Source: an uncultured Chitinophagaceae bacterium (GTDB taxonomy: Bacteria; Bacteroidota; Bacteroidia; Chitinophagales; Chitinophagaceae). Taken from it: a stretch of DNA of 43,701 nt. Shown here in pieces: positions 1 through 8,831 of the stretch. The first letter of the stretch is position 1. Each line of letters opens with the position of its first letter. The notes below the pieces were generated by a model that had not been told where the DNA came from, searched no databases, and saw only the letters and a program-made list of their open reading frames with translations. A program made the translations under genes and the position numbers. The stretch lies in contig CALESY010000133.1 of assembly GCA_937919945.1 (NCBI GenBank), forward strand, positions 1 through 43,701, written 5' to 3'.

Positions 1-1
1 G

Positions 2-2215
2 TACAATCATTATTTTAATAAGCTTCCTTCTATTGTACAGAATATTGAAGATAATAATTACAACAAATGGTTTGTTACATCTGAGGGTATATACTTGTGG
101 TATAACAACAGAGCAAGTTTACACAAAAACGGATTGTTAGATGGTGGTGCGGGTATTAGATTCATGAGTAAACTATCAAATGGTTCTACCTGTTGGTGGA
201 ATAATAAGCAATTGCAACTTATAATAATTGATAATACAAACTCAAAGATTGACAGGATAACCCTGCCAAGTAAACTATTAAGTCTAACAGAGATAACACC
301 AGATAAACTGCTATGTTGTTTTACACAAGAATCATCCATGTTGGAACTTGATTTAAAAACTAAATCTTTGAAAGACCCGTTCCCAGGTAAATCACTATGG
401 TTTGAATCAAAAAATATTGCAGACTACAGAGCTATTTTAGATGCAAAAACCCGAGTCGGTAACAAGGCCAAATCTATTAGTGGTTACAACAGTATGTACC
501 TGTCTTATATAAAAGGAATTGAGAAAATTATTAATGGAAAGTATATTATTCAATATGCCAGCATTGTTGGTACTATTCATGATACAACTGATAAAGTTAC
601 CGTTTCGCACAGTGTATTTGATAGGTTTTTGAAATTGTATTTTGATAGAGAAAACAATATCTGCTTTTTATGGAGTAAAACAAGTTTATTGCTGTATGAC
701 ATCCCGACTAATAAATATATAACTATATCTGATGCAGCATTAAAACAACTGGGTATCAAAAATATTATAAACATTATTACGGATAAGTACAAGAATGTGT
801 TTATCCATACTAATTCACATATCGTCGTTTTTAACCTGGTTAACAGGACATTTAAAATATTAAACCCACAAGTGAATTTAACAAACGTAAAAATTTCATT
901 GCATAACGATAATATAGTGTTGGTCGGTCCGCAGGCCTTGTGTTATGCAAAGATACATGGTGAAGGTTTTTTTGGGGAATTCAGTTTTCTTCCCATTATT
1001 AGCAAAGAACCATTTAATACTGTCTATGATTTTGCTATTGGTGCAAAAGCAACTGCTTATATAAATACTGATAAGGGTTTGTACAATTTCTATGTGGATA
1101 GCCTTATATCTTCAGTTAACCCCTCTGTTAATAATGAGAACAAAATTCTTAAATTAAGCATCAACTTCCCATACAACAGAACTATTAAATATTCCGATAC
1201 AGTTTTTTTATCAAAAGAAGACAATGTGATTCGTTTGAATGCAATAAATTTTTACGGTAAAGGAGAACGGAAGTACAGATACAGAATCAATGGATACAGC
1301 CAGTGGATAGAGTCTAACACCGGAGAGATTTTTCTGCCATCTTTGAAACCTGAGCGATATTACGAAGTACAGTGCTCTGTGAGTGACGATTGGTGGAGTT
1401 CGGACTTTAGTACGTTTTATTTATATAAAGAGCCATACTGGTGGCAGTCTTCAAAGTACGTACGTATATTTTGGGTGGCTGGTGTACTCCTTTTCGGCTT
1501 GCTGGTATTCGGAATTGTAATTACTACACGTTACTATGTAAACAAAACAAATGAAAAGAAAAGCCGTTTATTAGACCTTGAACTCAGAGCATTATATTCT
1601 CAAATCAATCCGCACTTCATATTTAATACATTAAGCTCTGCATTGTTTTTTATTAATAAAAAGAATTTTGACGAAGCGTACAATCATGTTAGTAAGTTTT
1701 CAAAGTTGCTGCGCTCTTACCTAAACTCATCACAAGAAAGGTATGTAACCTTAGCGCACGAAATAGGTATGTTACGTAACTATATAGAATTACAACAGAT
1801 AAGGTTTGAAGAAAAGTTTGATTACGACATAACAGTTGATAATAAAATACCGGTAGATAATATTAAAATACCATCTCTGCTTTTACAGCCGTTAGTAGAA
1901 AATGCTATTAATCATGGTTTGTTTCACCTAAAACAAAAAGGGCGATTACTTATCAGCTTCAGGCAAGGGAAAAACAGTAATGAGATGGTGTGCACCATTG
2001 ATGATAATGGTATTGGCAGACAACGTGCAGCAGAAATTAAAAAAGAAAGCACTACACAATACACCTCATACGGCACTAAGCTGACAAGGAAGCTGATAGA
2101 TATTTTCAGCGAGTATGAACATATGAATATATACCTTGAGTATATTGATAAACAACTACCCGATAGGGGTACAACCGTACAGTTAACCATAAGAAACCTG
2201 AAATATGACGCGTAA
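2..2215 (+). CDS. Sensor histidine kinase, LytS/YehU type (5' partial)
   Basis: The reading frame is open from the first bases of the window, so the true start lies upstream; the TTG at 95 is not a convincing start. The visible N-terminal part looks like the end of a periplasmic beta-propeller of Reg_prop repeats, followed by a Y_Y_Y domain (about nt 1200-1420), one membrane span (about 1450-1530), and a cytoplasmic His_kinase module (PF06580 type). The phospho-acceptor His sits in the QINPHFIFNT motif (His codon near 1613), the N box is LVENAINHG, and the G1 motif is DDNGIGRQRA. Its last 11 bp overlap the downstream response regulator, so the two form a two-component pair. The family senses extracellular or envelope signals; the ligand cannot be told. 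The coding sequence is notably A+T-rich. Confidence 0.9.
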   Translation, partial: YNHYFNKLPSIVQNIEDNNYNKWFVTSEGIYLWYNNRASLHKNGLLDGGAGIRFMSKLSNGSTCWWNNKQLQLIIIDNTNSKIDRITLPSKLLSLTEITPDKLLCCFTQESSMLELDLKTKSLKDPFPGKSLWFESKNIADYRAILDAKTRVGNKAKSISGYNSMYLSYIKGIEKIINGKYIIQYASIVGTIHDTTDKVTVSHSVFDRFLKLYFDRENNICFLWSKTSLLLYDIPTNKYITISDAALKQLGIKNIINIITDKYKNVFIHTNSHIVVFNLVNRTFKILNPQVNLTNVKISLHNDNIVLVGPQALCYAKIHGEGFFGEFSFLPIISKEPFNTVYDFAIGAKATAYINTDKGLYNFYVDSLISSVNPSVNNENKILKLSINFPYNRTIKYSDTVFLSKEDNVIRLNAINFYGKGERKYRYRINGYSQWIESNTGEIFLPSLKPERYYEVQCSVSDDWWSSDFSTFYLYKEPYWWQSSKYVRIFWVAGVLLFGLLVFGIVITTRYYVNKTNEKKSRLLDLELRALYSQINPHFIFNTLSSALFFINKKNFDEAYNHVSKFSKLLRSYLNSSQERYVTLAHEIGMLRNYIELQQIRFEEKFDYDITVDNKIPVDNIKIPSLLLQPLVENAINHGLFHLKQKGRLLISFRQGKNSNEMVCTIDDNGIGRQRAAEIKKESTTQYTSYGTKLTRKLIDIFSEYEHMNIYLEYIDKQLPDRGTTVQLTIRNLKYDA

Positions 2216-2948
2216 ATTCAATTACATCATTGTAGATGATGAGCCCAATGCAATAGAACTGCTGCAATCAAGAATGAGTATCCTTTTTCCTGCCAGTGAG
2301 TTAACTGGGTCTTATACCCGATGGAATGATGCGATGGCAGCACTATCTATACAAAGACCTGACATCCTTTTTTTAGATATATCTATGCCTGAAAAAACAG
2401 GGATAGACTTTCTGAAGCTGATGCCCGATTTCAACTTTCAGGTAATATTTGTAACCGCGCATAGCGAGTTTGCCATGCAGGCTATCAAGCTATCTGCAGC
2501 AGGGTACATATTAAAACCTGTAGATGATTATGAGCTTTCCTTTGCAGTAAACAAAGCATTGGGCAACATCAATAAAACTCAACCCAAAGCAGATGGACAG
2601 CAAGGCAAGCAAAAAATTGGCATACCAAATACTAAGGGTATAGACTACCTGAACGCGGATGATATATTGTACTTCGAGAGCATTAACAAATACACCAAAG
2701 TAGTTACCAAAGACTATAGCATCATGAGTTCTTACAACCTTGGCGAGTTTAAAAAGGTTATAGATGATGACAGCTTTTTTCAGGCGCACAGGTCATATAT
2801 AGTAAACCTAAACAAAATAAAACGCTATGAAATGCAAGGTGTTTTGATAATGGATGATAATATGCAGATACCAATATCCAAAAACCTGCGGCAAGAGTTC
2901 ATAGACCTCTTCAGCAAATTGAGCAAAGTAGCCGGCTTAAAGCACTAA
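2205..2948 (+). CDS. LytTR-family response regulator
   Basis: 247 residues. A receiver domain occupies about residues 5-125: acidic pair D11-D12, phospho-acceptor D58 in LFLDISMPEK, T84, and K104 in ILKPVD. A LytTR DNA-binding domain follows at about 140-240 (YLNADDILYFES, then HRSYIVNLNKI). The ATG lies inside the end of the kinase gene (11-bp overlap), which indicates translational coupling. LytTR domains bind direct repeats of about 9 bp at 21-22 bp period; three such repeats lie 20 bp after this gene's stop (2968-3018), making autoregulation or control of the adjacent intergenic transcript plausible (inference). Confidence 0.93.
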   Translation: MTRKFNYIIVDDEPNAIELLQSRMSILFPASELTGSYTRWNDAMAALSIQRPDILFLDISMPEKTGIDFLKLMPDFNFQVIFVTAHSEFAMQAIKLSAAGYILKPVDDYELSFAVNKALGNINKTQPKADGQQGKQKIGIPNTKGIDYLNADDILYFESINKYTKVVTKDYSIMSSYNLGEFKKVIDDDSFFQAHRSYIVNLNKIKRYEMQGVLIMDDNMQIPISKNLRQEFIDLFSKLSKVAGLKH

Positions 2949-2967
2949 ATTACTCATCCCCGTTTTT

Positions 2968-3018
2968 CCGTTCGTCCGACGAAAACGTCTATTCGTCCGA
3001 TGAAACCGTCCATTCGTC
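2968..3018 (+). promoter_or_regulatory. Three phased AlgR/LytTR-like direct repeats
   Basis: Three nonamers, CCGTTCGTC (2968-2976), CTATTCGTC (2989-2997) and CCATTCGTC (3010-3018), repeat at exactly 21 bp. The first equals the core of the known Pseudomonas AlgR site, and 21-22 bp periodicity is the known geometry of LytTR direct repeats. They lie directly after the LytTR regulator gene and 34 bp before a -7-like box. That this regulator binds here is inference. Confidence 0.6.
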
Positions 3019-3051
3019 AAATGGGTGAAAATTATTTAGCGCAGGAGCCTT

Positions 3052-3058
3052 TACTTTG
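3052..3058 (+). promoter_or_regulatory. Promoter -7 element (TACTTTG) after LytTR boxes
   Basis: TACTTTG resembles the Bacteroidota -7 box TAnnTTTG but is one base shorter between TA and TTTG. No good TTTG -33 element is seen, which would fit a promoter dependent on an activator bound at 2968-3018. Confidence 0.4.
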
Positions 3059-3062
3059 TAGT

Positions 3063-3232
3063 AGTTAATAACAATATTACAAGTTATTAATAATCAATTA
3101 ATTGCGCTTTACCAGCCCCTTTGTGCCCTTAGTTGATATACCCAATTACGGTTCGCTATAAACATCTTAATTGAGACGGGATGCAGAAAAATAATACACC
3201 CCCTTATTCTGCTTCCCGTTTTCTGTTTTTTT
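3063..3232 (+). ncRNA. Candidate small RNA between LytTR boxes and terminator
   Basis: Rightward transcription from the box at 3052 would start near 3063 and stop at the strong terminator at 3176-3232, giving an RNA of about 170 nt. The stretch up to the terminator holds no ATG-initiated ORF, and the next gene is on the opposite strand, so the plus-strand terminator serves either this RNA or the kinase/regulator operon. No family is recognised. Confidence 0.3.
3176..3232 (+). terminator. Rho-independent terminator
   Basis: The 13-base arms at 3176-3188 and 3207-3219 pair at 12 of 13 positions and are followed on the plus strand by a T-rich tract (3219-3232). The minus-strand flank is not T-rich, so it acts on rightward transcripts. 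The T tract reaches the stop codon of the convergent lutC-like gene. Confidence 0.8.
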
Positions 3233-3887
3233 AAGCATTTACCAGAAAGCAAAATACCTCTCCCGGACCATGTACACCTACCACCAGCGTCTTTTCTATA
3301 TCGGCGGTGCGGCTGGGTCCTGTGTTCAGGTTTATCATAGAGGGCAAATCATTGCCGTATTTCTTTGCTAATAGCTCAAAACCCTGCTGCATGTCTGCTA
3401 CTACCTGATTGGTATAGGCTACTATGATGTGGACGGGGTAAAAGACTGTAGCCGTGCGCCCCATATATTGTTTGCTGCTGAGTAGTACAGAGCCTGTACG
3501 TGCCACAAGACACTCACAACCTGTAATACAAGCATTGGCTTTGTCATTTTCAATATCCACGGGTTCTACAACGCTTATCTTATTGTTTTGAAATAACTGC
3601 ATCAGGCGGGGTTCTGCACAGTATAGCTGTTGCCAGCCGCGGCTGTCGTACAGGTCGGTTAGTTGCTCCAGTACCTGCTGCTCGTTATCGCAAAAGACAA
3701 ACTTACCACCCAGCTTAATGAACGCCTCTGCAAAGGCTTCTTCGTGGCTGAGGCCGCTGTCTGCATAGATAGGGCTATTGTCCTGCTCGGCTTCGGGGAA
3801 GGGTATGGGCAAAGGTTCTTTGCTCAATGCCTTACGGATTTTACCCAGTATGTTTTCCCGCGCTTTAGATGTCTTGAATGTCTGCAT
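3231..3887 (-). CDS. lutC: LutC/YkgG-family LUD-domain protein
   Basis: 218 residues from the ATG at 3887; a TTG 15 bp upstream would add five residues but is less likely. The C-terminal block GPSRTADIEKTLVVGVHGPG is the signature of the LUD domain in LutC, a subunit of the LutABC L-lactate oxidation complex. LutC itself has no known cofactor residues; LutA and LutB carry the redox centres. Here lutA and lutB are absent from the neighbourhood, so it is an orphan in this window, and its partners may be elsewhere. A TACTTTTG -7 box lies 12 bp upstream of the ATG. The gene converges on the two-component operon. Confidence 0.85.
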   Translation of the reverse strand: MQTFKTSKARENILGKIRKALSKEPLPIPFPEAEQDNSPIYADSGLSHEEAFAEAFIKLGGKFVFCDNEQQVLEQLTDLYDSRGWQQLYCAEPRLMQLFQNNKISVVEPVDIENDKANACITGCECLVARTGSVLLSSKQYMGRTATVFYPVHIIVAYTNQVVADMQQGFELLAKKYGNDLPSMINLNTGPSRTADIEKTLVVGVHGPGEVFCFLVNA

Positions 3888-3899
3888 AGTTTTCAAATT

Positions 3900-3907
3900 C
3901 AAAAGTA
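3900..3907 (-). promoter_or_regulatory. -7 box (TACTTTTG) of lutC
   Basis: On the minus strand TACTTTTG matches TAnnTTTG exactly and is followed by AATTTG, the same 14-base word seen before gldC at 15704-15717. The distance to the ATG is 12 nt, so the leader should be very short. Confidence 0.55.
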
Positions 3908-4337
3908 GAAAGTAAAAAGTAAAAATGCGCGTTTGTATTTATCTGATATGGTAATAATCTTGTTTTGTTGCATTTTGTTGCAGAATTCATGATGTCTTTT
4001 TATTTGTTTCTGCGCTTTCGCTGTGCTCAGGTGCAATTTTCAGGAAAAGTTGCGTTTTGCAACAATTTACCGAATAGCGTAGGCACCCCGACTGAAAGAA
4101 AGATATCCTGAAGTGAAATGGCGTTGCCAGATGTATGGTTATGGGGGTTCATTATGGGTGTTTAGTACGATAAAGACTGAGGGGGAGTTAGCCTGTTCTT
4201 TTTTATTACCACAAATATACGCTTTTTATATGGTATTATAAAAGCTGTTGGCTACATAGCGGGCTGCAGGGGGTGGGCTGCAGCATGCTCTTGTACGGGT
4301 GGGGTGGAGTTGGTAACTTAGGGGTTTATATACAGTT
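3908..4337. other. Non-coding stretch before the methylase gene
   Basis: About 430 bp without a credible gene. It contains a short inverted repeat at 4221-4245 (nine-base arms, one bulged T), a 9-base direct repeat GGGCTGCAG (4259-4267 and 4273-4281), and a small GTTGC/GCAAC hairpin at 4049-4063. Base composition changes from mixed to G-rich just before the downstream ORF. No clear promoter is seen for the methylase gene. Confidence 0.4.
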
Positions 4338-6647
4338 ATGGCTAAAGTAAATAGATCTGAAAGTAGGACAAGATATTTTATTCGTAGTTTATGTAGTAAA
4401 CGTGGATGGGATATTAACCATTTATCTAAAGGTGGAGATTTATTGGAAGAGCAGGAGATTAGTGCATGGTTCAGGGATATTGGTCTTGACTTAGCTAGAC
4501 CTGACTTCTTACTGTGCTTCAAGGGAGAGCCATCAGTTGTAATTGAAGCTAAGAACGATATTAAAAAGATTGGAAATGCAATAACCGAAGCTATAGAATA
4601 TGCCGAGCAGATTAACTCTAAGGGTAAGTATTATGTTAAAATAGCAGTAGGAGTTGCTGGAGAGGAAGATCACGGCTATCAAGTAGTAGTAAAATATAAA
4701 AAAGGTAATTTTTGGCAAAATTTAAAGTCTGGGGGGTATGACCTTACAACATTACCATCGCTAAAAGAAGTTGAATTAGCTATCGCCGCCGATGATGGAA
4801 CGACTACTGTTACTATACCAACGAGTTCTGAATTTATTGATGCTGCTATTGAGTTGTCTTCAATATTAAGGCATGCTAAGATTGAAGCGCCATTAAGACC
4901 TAAAGTAATTGGTGCAATAGTAACAGCTTTATATCAAGGTGAGATTGATATTATTATTGGCAAAGAACTAGATTCAATAAATAATTTAGTGCAAGAAGCA
5001 ATTTTTGAGAGCATTGATTTAGATGATAAGAAGAAACGTAGGCTGATTGACTCTTTAAACTTAACTCATAATGATTATGATAGATTATCCCCTAAGATCC
5101 AAAGGGTTATATCCATACTAAAAAGGCTAAATGTTAGATCTGTTTTGCAAACAGACACAGATTTTTTGGGAATGTTTTATGAGGCCTTTTTAAGATATGG
5201 ATATGATAACAATGCTTTAGGAATTGTATTCACACCAAGGCATATTACAAGGTTCTGTGTTGAGTTAATTGGGGCTAAACTGAGTGATAAGGTAATCGAT
5301 ATTGCTAGTGGTACAGGAGGGTTTTTAGTTGCTGCATTTGATAAAATGATGGCTACTGCAAAAGGACCAAAGGCGATAGAAAAAATTAAACAGTCATTAT
5401 ATGGATTTGATACAAATCCAACTGTATGGGCACTGGCTACATTAAATATGTTTTTTAGAGGTGATGGGAAAAGCCATATTGAAAATGGGAGTTGTCTAGA
5501 AGAAAATAATAAAAGAAAGGTAAGGGGGCAATTTACTAGGGCATTTTTAAACCCACCTTTTTCTCAAGAAGAAGAACCAGAAAGAGATTTTATCAATACT
5601 GCATTAGAAGCTTTAGAGCCAGGGGGGCTTTTAGCTGTTGTTGTCAAAGCCGGTATTTTTGCAGATGAAGAAAACTCAGGTTGGAGAAGAAGTTTTTTAC
5701 AGAATAACACGCTTTTAGCTGTAATTAGTCTTCCAGAAGATTTATTCTACCCAACTGCAGCACCAACTTCAATTATGATAGCTAGAGCACATATCCCACA
5801 GAATGTTAATGAAGATGTATTTATGGCTAGAATTTGGAATGATGGTTTTGAAAAACTTAAAGGTAAGCGTGTTGAAATTAAAGGTTCACAACTACCTGAA
5901 GTATTAAGTTGTTTTGATGAGTTTAAAACAAAGAAAGCATTTAAATCTAATATTGCAATAAGTATTAAAGCGTCAAATTTGTTAAATGGTGAAGAATTTA
6001 GCCCTCAACAATGGTTACCTCAACCTCCAATTAATAACGATGAGCTAAAAGTTTATGAAAAAACAGCAATACTTTCAATTTTTCAGGCTGTTTCGACAAT
6101 TCCTGAGTTGGGAGATGAAGTATTGAATAATTTTGGCATTTCAATGACAGCATTACCAATGCTACCATTAAATAGTATAAAATCAATTGCTGATTTTTTC
6201 CATGTAGTAAATGGTAAATCATCAGGAGAGAAAAATTATAATGAAGGTAGCTGTCCTTATATATCAAGTGGTGATTCAATAAATAGTATAATAAGGCTTG
6301 TTTCAGAAGAAAAAGAAGAGGTATTTTCAAATGGTGGTATAACTGTTACAGCATTTGGACAAGCATATATTCAACCTTGGCGATTCATGGCTAGAGGAAA
6401 TGGAGGTAGTTCTGTCAGAATACTTTTACCTAAATACAACATGTCACTTAACGAACTATTATGGTTCGTTACACAGATAAATACTCAAAAATGGAGATTT
6501 TTTTATGGCAGAATGGCAATTAAATCTAGACTTGAAAAATTATTAGTCATTAGCCCCCCAAAACATATAAAAGATTCAAAAAAATCAATAGCAGAAAGGA
6601 TATCTAATTTTAAAGAACAGCTTAATCAGTTAAGTGATTTGAAATAA
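4338..6647 (+). CDS. Single-chain restriction-modification enzyme (PD-(D/E)XK nuclease + N6-adenine methylase + TRD)
   Basis: 769 residues. Residues 1-130 look like an HsdR_N-type nuclease domain: acidic residues around 37-40, P55-D56, and E70-A71-K72, matching the PD...ExK motif. A helical linker follows. The middle is an HsdM-like N6-adenine methyltransferase: FTPRHITRF, AdoMet motif I D321-x3-GTGGF, and catalytic N405-P-P-F408. The last 170 residues resemble one half of a type I specificity subunit (YISSGDSIN, GGITVTAFG, RLEKLLV). This layout fits a type IIG-like enzyme that both methylates and cuts DNA. No separate hsdR, hsdM or hsdS lies beside it. The gene is clearly more A+T-rich than ftsH next door, consistent with horizontal acquisition. 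It could instead be a defence or regulatory methylase with an inactive nuclease; the nuclease residues appear intact. Confidence 0.82.
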   Translation: MAKVNRSESRTRYFIRSLCSKRGWDINHLSKGGDLLEEQEISAWFRDIGLDLARPDFLLCFKGEPSVVIEAKNDIKKIGNAITEAIEYAEQINSKGKYYVKIAVGVAGEEDHGYQVVVKYKKGNFWQNLKSGGYDLTTLPSLKEVELAIAADDGTTTVTIPTSSEFIDAAIELSSILRHAKIEAPLRPKVIGAIVTALYQGEIDIIIGKELDSINNLVQEAIFESIDLDDKKKRRLIDSLNLTHNDYDRLSPKIQRVISILKRLNVRSVLQTDTDFLGMFYEAFLRYGYDNNALGIVFTPRHITRFCVELIGAKLSDKVIDIASGTGGFLVAAFDKMMATAKGPKAIEKIKQSLYGFDTNPTVWALATLNMFFRGDGKSHIENGSCLEENNKRKVRGQFTRAFLNPPFSQEEEPERDFINTALEALEPGGLLAVVVKAGIFADEENSGWRRSFLQNNTLLAVISLPEDLFYPTAAPTSIMIARAHIPQNVNEDVFMARIWNDGFEKLKGKRVEIKGSQLPEVLSCFDEFKTKKAFKSNIAISIKASNLLNGEEFSPQQWLPQPPINNDELKVYEKTAILSIFQAVSTIPELGDEVLNNFGISMTALPMLPLNSIKSIADFFHVVNGKSSGEKNYNEGSCPYISSGDSINSIIRLVSEEKEEVFSNGGITVTAFGQAYIQPWRFMARGNGGSSVRILLPKYNMSLNELLWFVTQINTQKWRFFYGRMAIKSRLEKLLVISPPKHIKDSKKSIAERISNFKEQLNQLSDLK

Positions 6648-6740
6648 TACTTGCTATCTCCAATGTTCGTATGGTGTCTTGAATTGACATTTGTAAATAT
6701 AATCTCTAAATAGTAGGTGCAGTATTATCGTTGTATGATA

Positions 6741-6773
6741 TAAAAAATAAAAGGGCAACTAATAGCTGCCCTT
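6741..6773 (-). terminator. Terminator downstream of ftsH
   Basis: Seven-base arms AAGGGCA (6751-6757) and TGCCCTT (6767-6773) form a hairpin; on the minus strand it is followed by a T-rich run (complement of 6741-6750). It ends the rsfS-ftsH transcript and may also slow readthrough from the methylase gene. Confidence 0.75.
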
Positions 6774-6796
6774 GTTGTTGTGTGTTATGTATGTCG

Positions 6797-8779
6797 TTAT
6801 ACTGTTTCTGTTACGGGTGCTATAACGGGTGCGGGTGCTTCTTCCTCGCTGTTATCGGGGAAGGGGCGCGGGCCTATCAGGCGCACCAAGTCGTCTTTAT
6901 ACAGCACTTCTTTTTTCAGCAGTTCTTCGGCTATGGTCTTTACGGCTTCTATCTTGTCAACTAACAGGGCTTTGGTGCGCACATATATACCGTCTACCAG
7001 CTTACGTACTTCTTCGTCTATCAGCTTGCCTGTTTCTTCGCTGTATGGTTTAGAGAAGTTGTTTTCGCTCTGCGGGTCGTAGAAAGATATGTTACCTATC
7101 TTATCGTTCATACCATATACGCTCACCATAGCGTACGCCATGCGGGTTACTTTCTGCAAGTCGCTGAGCGCGCCTGTGCTTATTTTACCAAACACTATTT
7201 CCTCTACCGCGCGTCCGCCGAGGCTCATACACATATCATCGGCCAGGTGGTCGGTGTTTTGTATATACATTTCTTTGGGCAAGTATTGCGCGTAGCCTAA
7301 TGCTGCCACACCACGCGGCACAATAGTAACTTTTACCAGCGGGTGTGCATGCTCTAAAAACCATCCGCTAACGGCGTGGCCTGCTTCGTGGTAGGCTATT
7401 ACTTTCTTCTCTTCGGGAGATATGATTTTGTTCTTCTTCTCCAAGCCGCCTATCACACGGTCTATGGCATCGTTAAAGTCGCTCAGTTCTACCTCGCTCT
7501 TGCCTTTACGCGCGGCTATAAGGGCAGCCTCGTTGCATATATTGGCTATGTCTGCACCAGCAAAGCCGGGGGTTTGCACCGCCAGTTTGTGTATATCAAG
7601 GTCTTTAGAGCGTTTGATGGGCTTGAGGTGTACTTCGAATATTTTTTCACGCCCTTTAACATCGGGTATGTCAATAGATATCTGCCTGTCGAAGCGGCCG
7701 GGGCGCAGCAGGGCGGTATCAAGTACATCGGGGCGGTTGGTAGCAGCCAATATAATGATGCCACTATCGCCACCGAAGCCGTCCATTTCTACCAGTAGTT
7801 GGTTCAATGTGTTTTCGCGCTCGTCGTTGCTCATCACAACGTTTTTGCCACGTGCGCGGCCTATGGCATCTATCTCGTCTATAAACACAATACACGGTGC
7901 TTTTTCGCGCGCTTGTTTAAAGAGGTCGCGTACACGGCTGGCACCCACACCTACAAACAGCTCTACGAAGTCTGAACCAGACATAGAGAAGAAAGGTACT
8001 TGCGCCTCGCCTGCCATGGCTTTTGCCAGCAGGGTTTTGCCTGTACCCGGAGGGCCTACCAGCAATGCGCCTTTGGGTATCTTGCCACCGAGGGCAGTAT
8101 ATTTTTTAGGATTCTTGAGGAAGTCCACAATTTCCATTACCTCTACTTTCGCTTCGTCGAGGCCCGCAACGTCATTAAATGTTATGTTGACACGTGTGCC
8201 TTTTTCAAACAGTTGTGCTTTCGATTTGCCGATGTTGAAAATGCCACCTGTGCCGCCACCGCCACCTGCACCGCCGCTCATTTTGCGCATGATGAGGAAC
8301 CATACGGCTATCATCAGCAAAGCGGGGATAAGGAAGCCAGAGATTTCGCGCAGGAAACTTACACGGTCTTCGTACTTCACACGTACGCGTTGTTCCTGAG
8401 GTAAATTAGCTTGTGCTTCTCTCAGGTTGTCTTCAAACTGCTCTACGCTACCGATGGTGAAGCGCACTTTGGGCTCGCGGCTGCGGCTGGCAAAGGGCGA
8501 TTTGTTGTTGTTGGCGTTGTTGTTTTGTTTTACATATACTTCGGCCTCGCTTTTGTTTACAATCACTACTTCTTCTACAATGCCTTTGTCAAGATAGTCG
8601 CGTTTGAAATCCTGAAAACCGATGGCTTGTGTGCCGGTAGACAGGTTGCTGCCGAATATCTGCAAACCCAGCAGTATCAGCACCATGATGCCATACACCC
8701 AGTATATATTAAACCTCGGGCCTTTCCTCGGTGCCTTTCCATCGCTGCCCGGTATTGGTCTTTTATTATTCTCTTCCAT
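6797..8779 (-). CDS. ftsH: ATP-dependent zinc metalloprotease FtsH
   Basis: 660 residues, normal for the family. Two N-terminal membrane spans (about 25-42 and 147-164) flank a periplasmic domain. The AAA+ module has Walker A GPPGTGKT at 242-249, Walker B CIVFIDE at 296-302, and the second region of homology (NRPDVLDTALLRPGRFDR). The M41 peptidase domain has the zinc motif HEAGH at 464-468. It degrades misfolded membrane proteins and short-lived regulators as a hexamer on the cytoplasmic side. It lies 52 bp after rsfS and is probably cotranscribed with it. A Gly-rich linker sits just before the AAA domain. Confidence 0.98.
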   Translation of the reverse strand: MEENNKRPIPGSDGKAPRKGPRFNIYWVYGIMVLILLGLQIFGSNLSTGTQAIGFQDFKRDYLDKGIVEEVVIVNKSEAEVYVKQNNNANNNKSPFASRSREPKVRFTIGSVEQFEDNLREAQANLPQEQRVRVKYEDRVSFLREISGFLIPALLMIAVWFLIMRKMSGGAGGGGGTGGIFNIGKSKAQLFEKGTRVNITFNDVAGLDEAKVEVMEIVDFLKNPKKYTALGGKIPKGALLVGPPGTGKTLLAKAMAGEAQVPFFSMSGSDFVELFVGVGASRVRDLFKQAREKAPCIVFIDEIDAIGRARGKNVVMSNDERENTLNQLLVEMDGFGGDSGIIILAATNRPDVLDTALLRPGRFDRQISIDIPDVKGREKIFEVHLKPIKRSKDLDIHKLAVQTPGFAGADIANICNEAALIAARKGKSEVELSDFNDAIDRVIGGLEKKNKIISPEEKKVIAYHEAGHAVSGWFLEHAHPLVKVTIVPRGVAALGYAQYLPKEMYIQNTDHLADDMCMSLGGRAVEEIVFGKISTGALSDLQKVTRMAYAMVSVYGMNDKIGNISFYDPQSENNFSKPYSEETGKLIDEEVRKLVDGIYVRTKALLVDKIEAVKTIAEELLKKEVLYKDDLVRLIGPRPFPDNSEEEAPAPVIAPVTETV

Positions 8780-8831
8780 TGTTCTTATTAAATCTTAGGT
8801 AATCTCTGTTATTTGTATATAAACGTTTTTA

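Noticed and set aside
4259..4281. Direct repeat GGGCTGCAG before the methylase gene as an operator
   Set aside because: Only two 9-base copies in a G-rich stretch, with no promoter nearby; chance is likely.
7422..8399. Long plus-strand frame inside ftsH
   Set aside because: It is the complement of a highly conserved gene and has no promoter or family features of its own.
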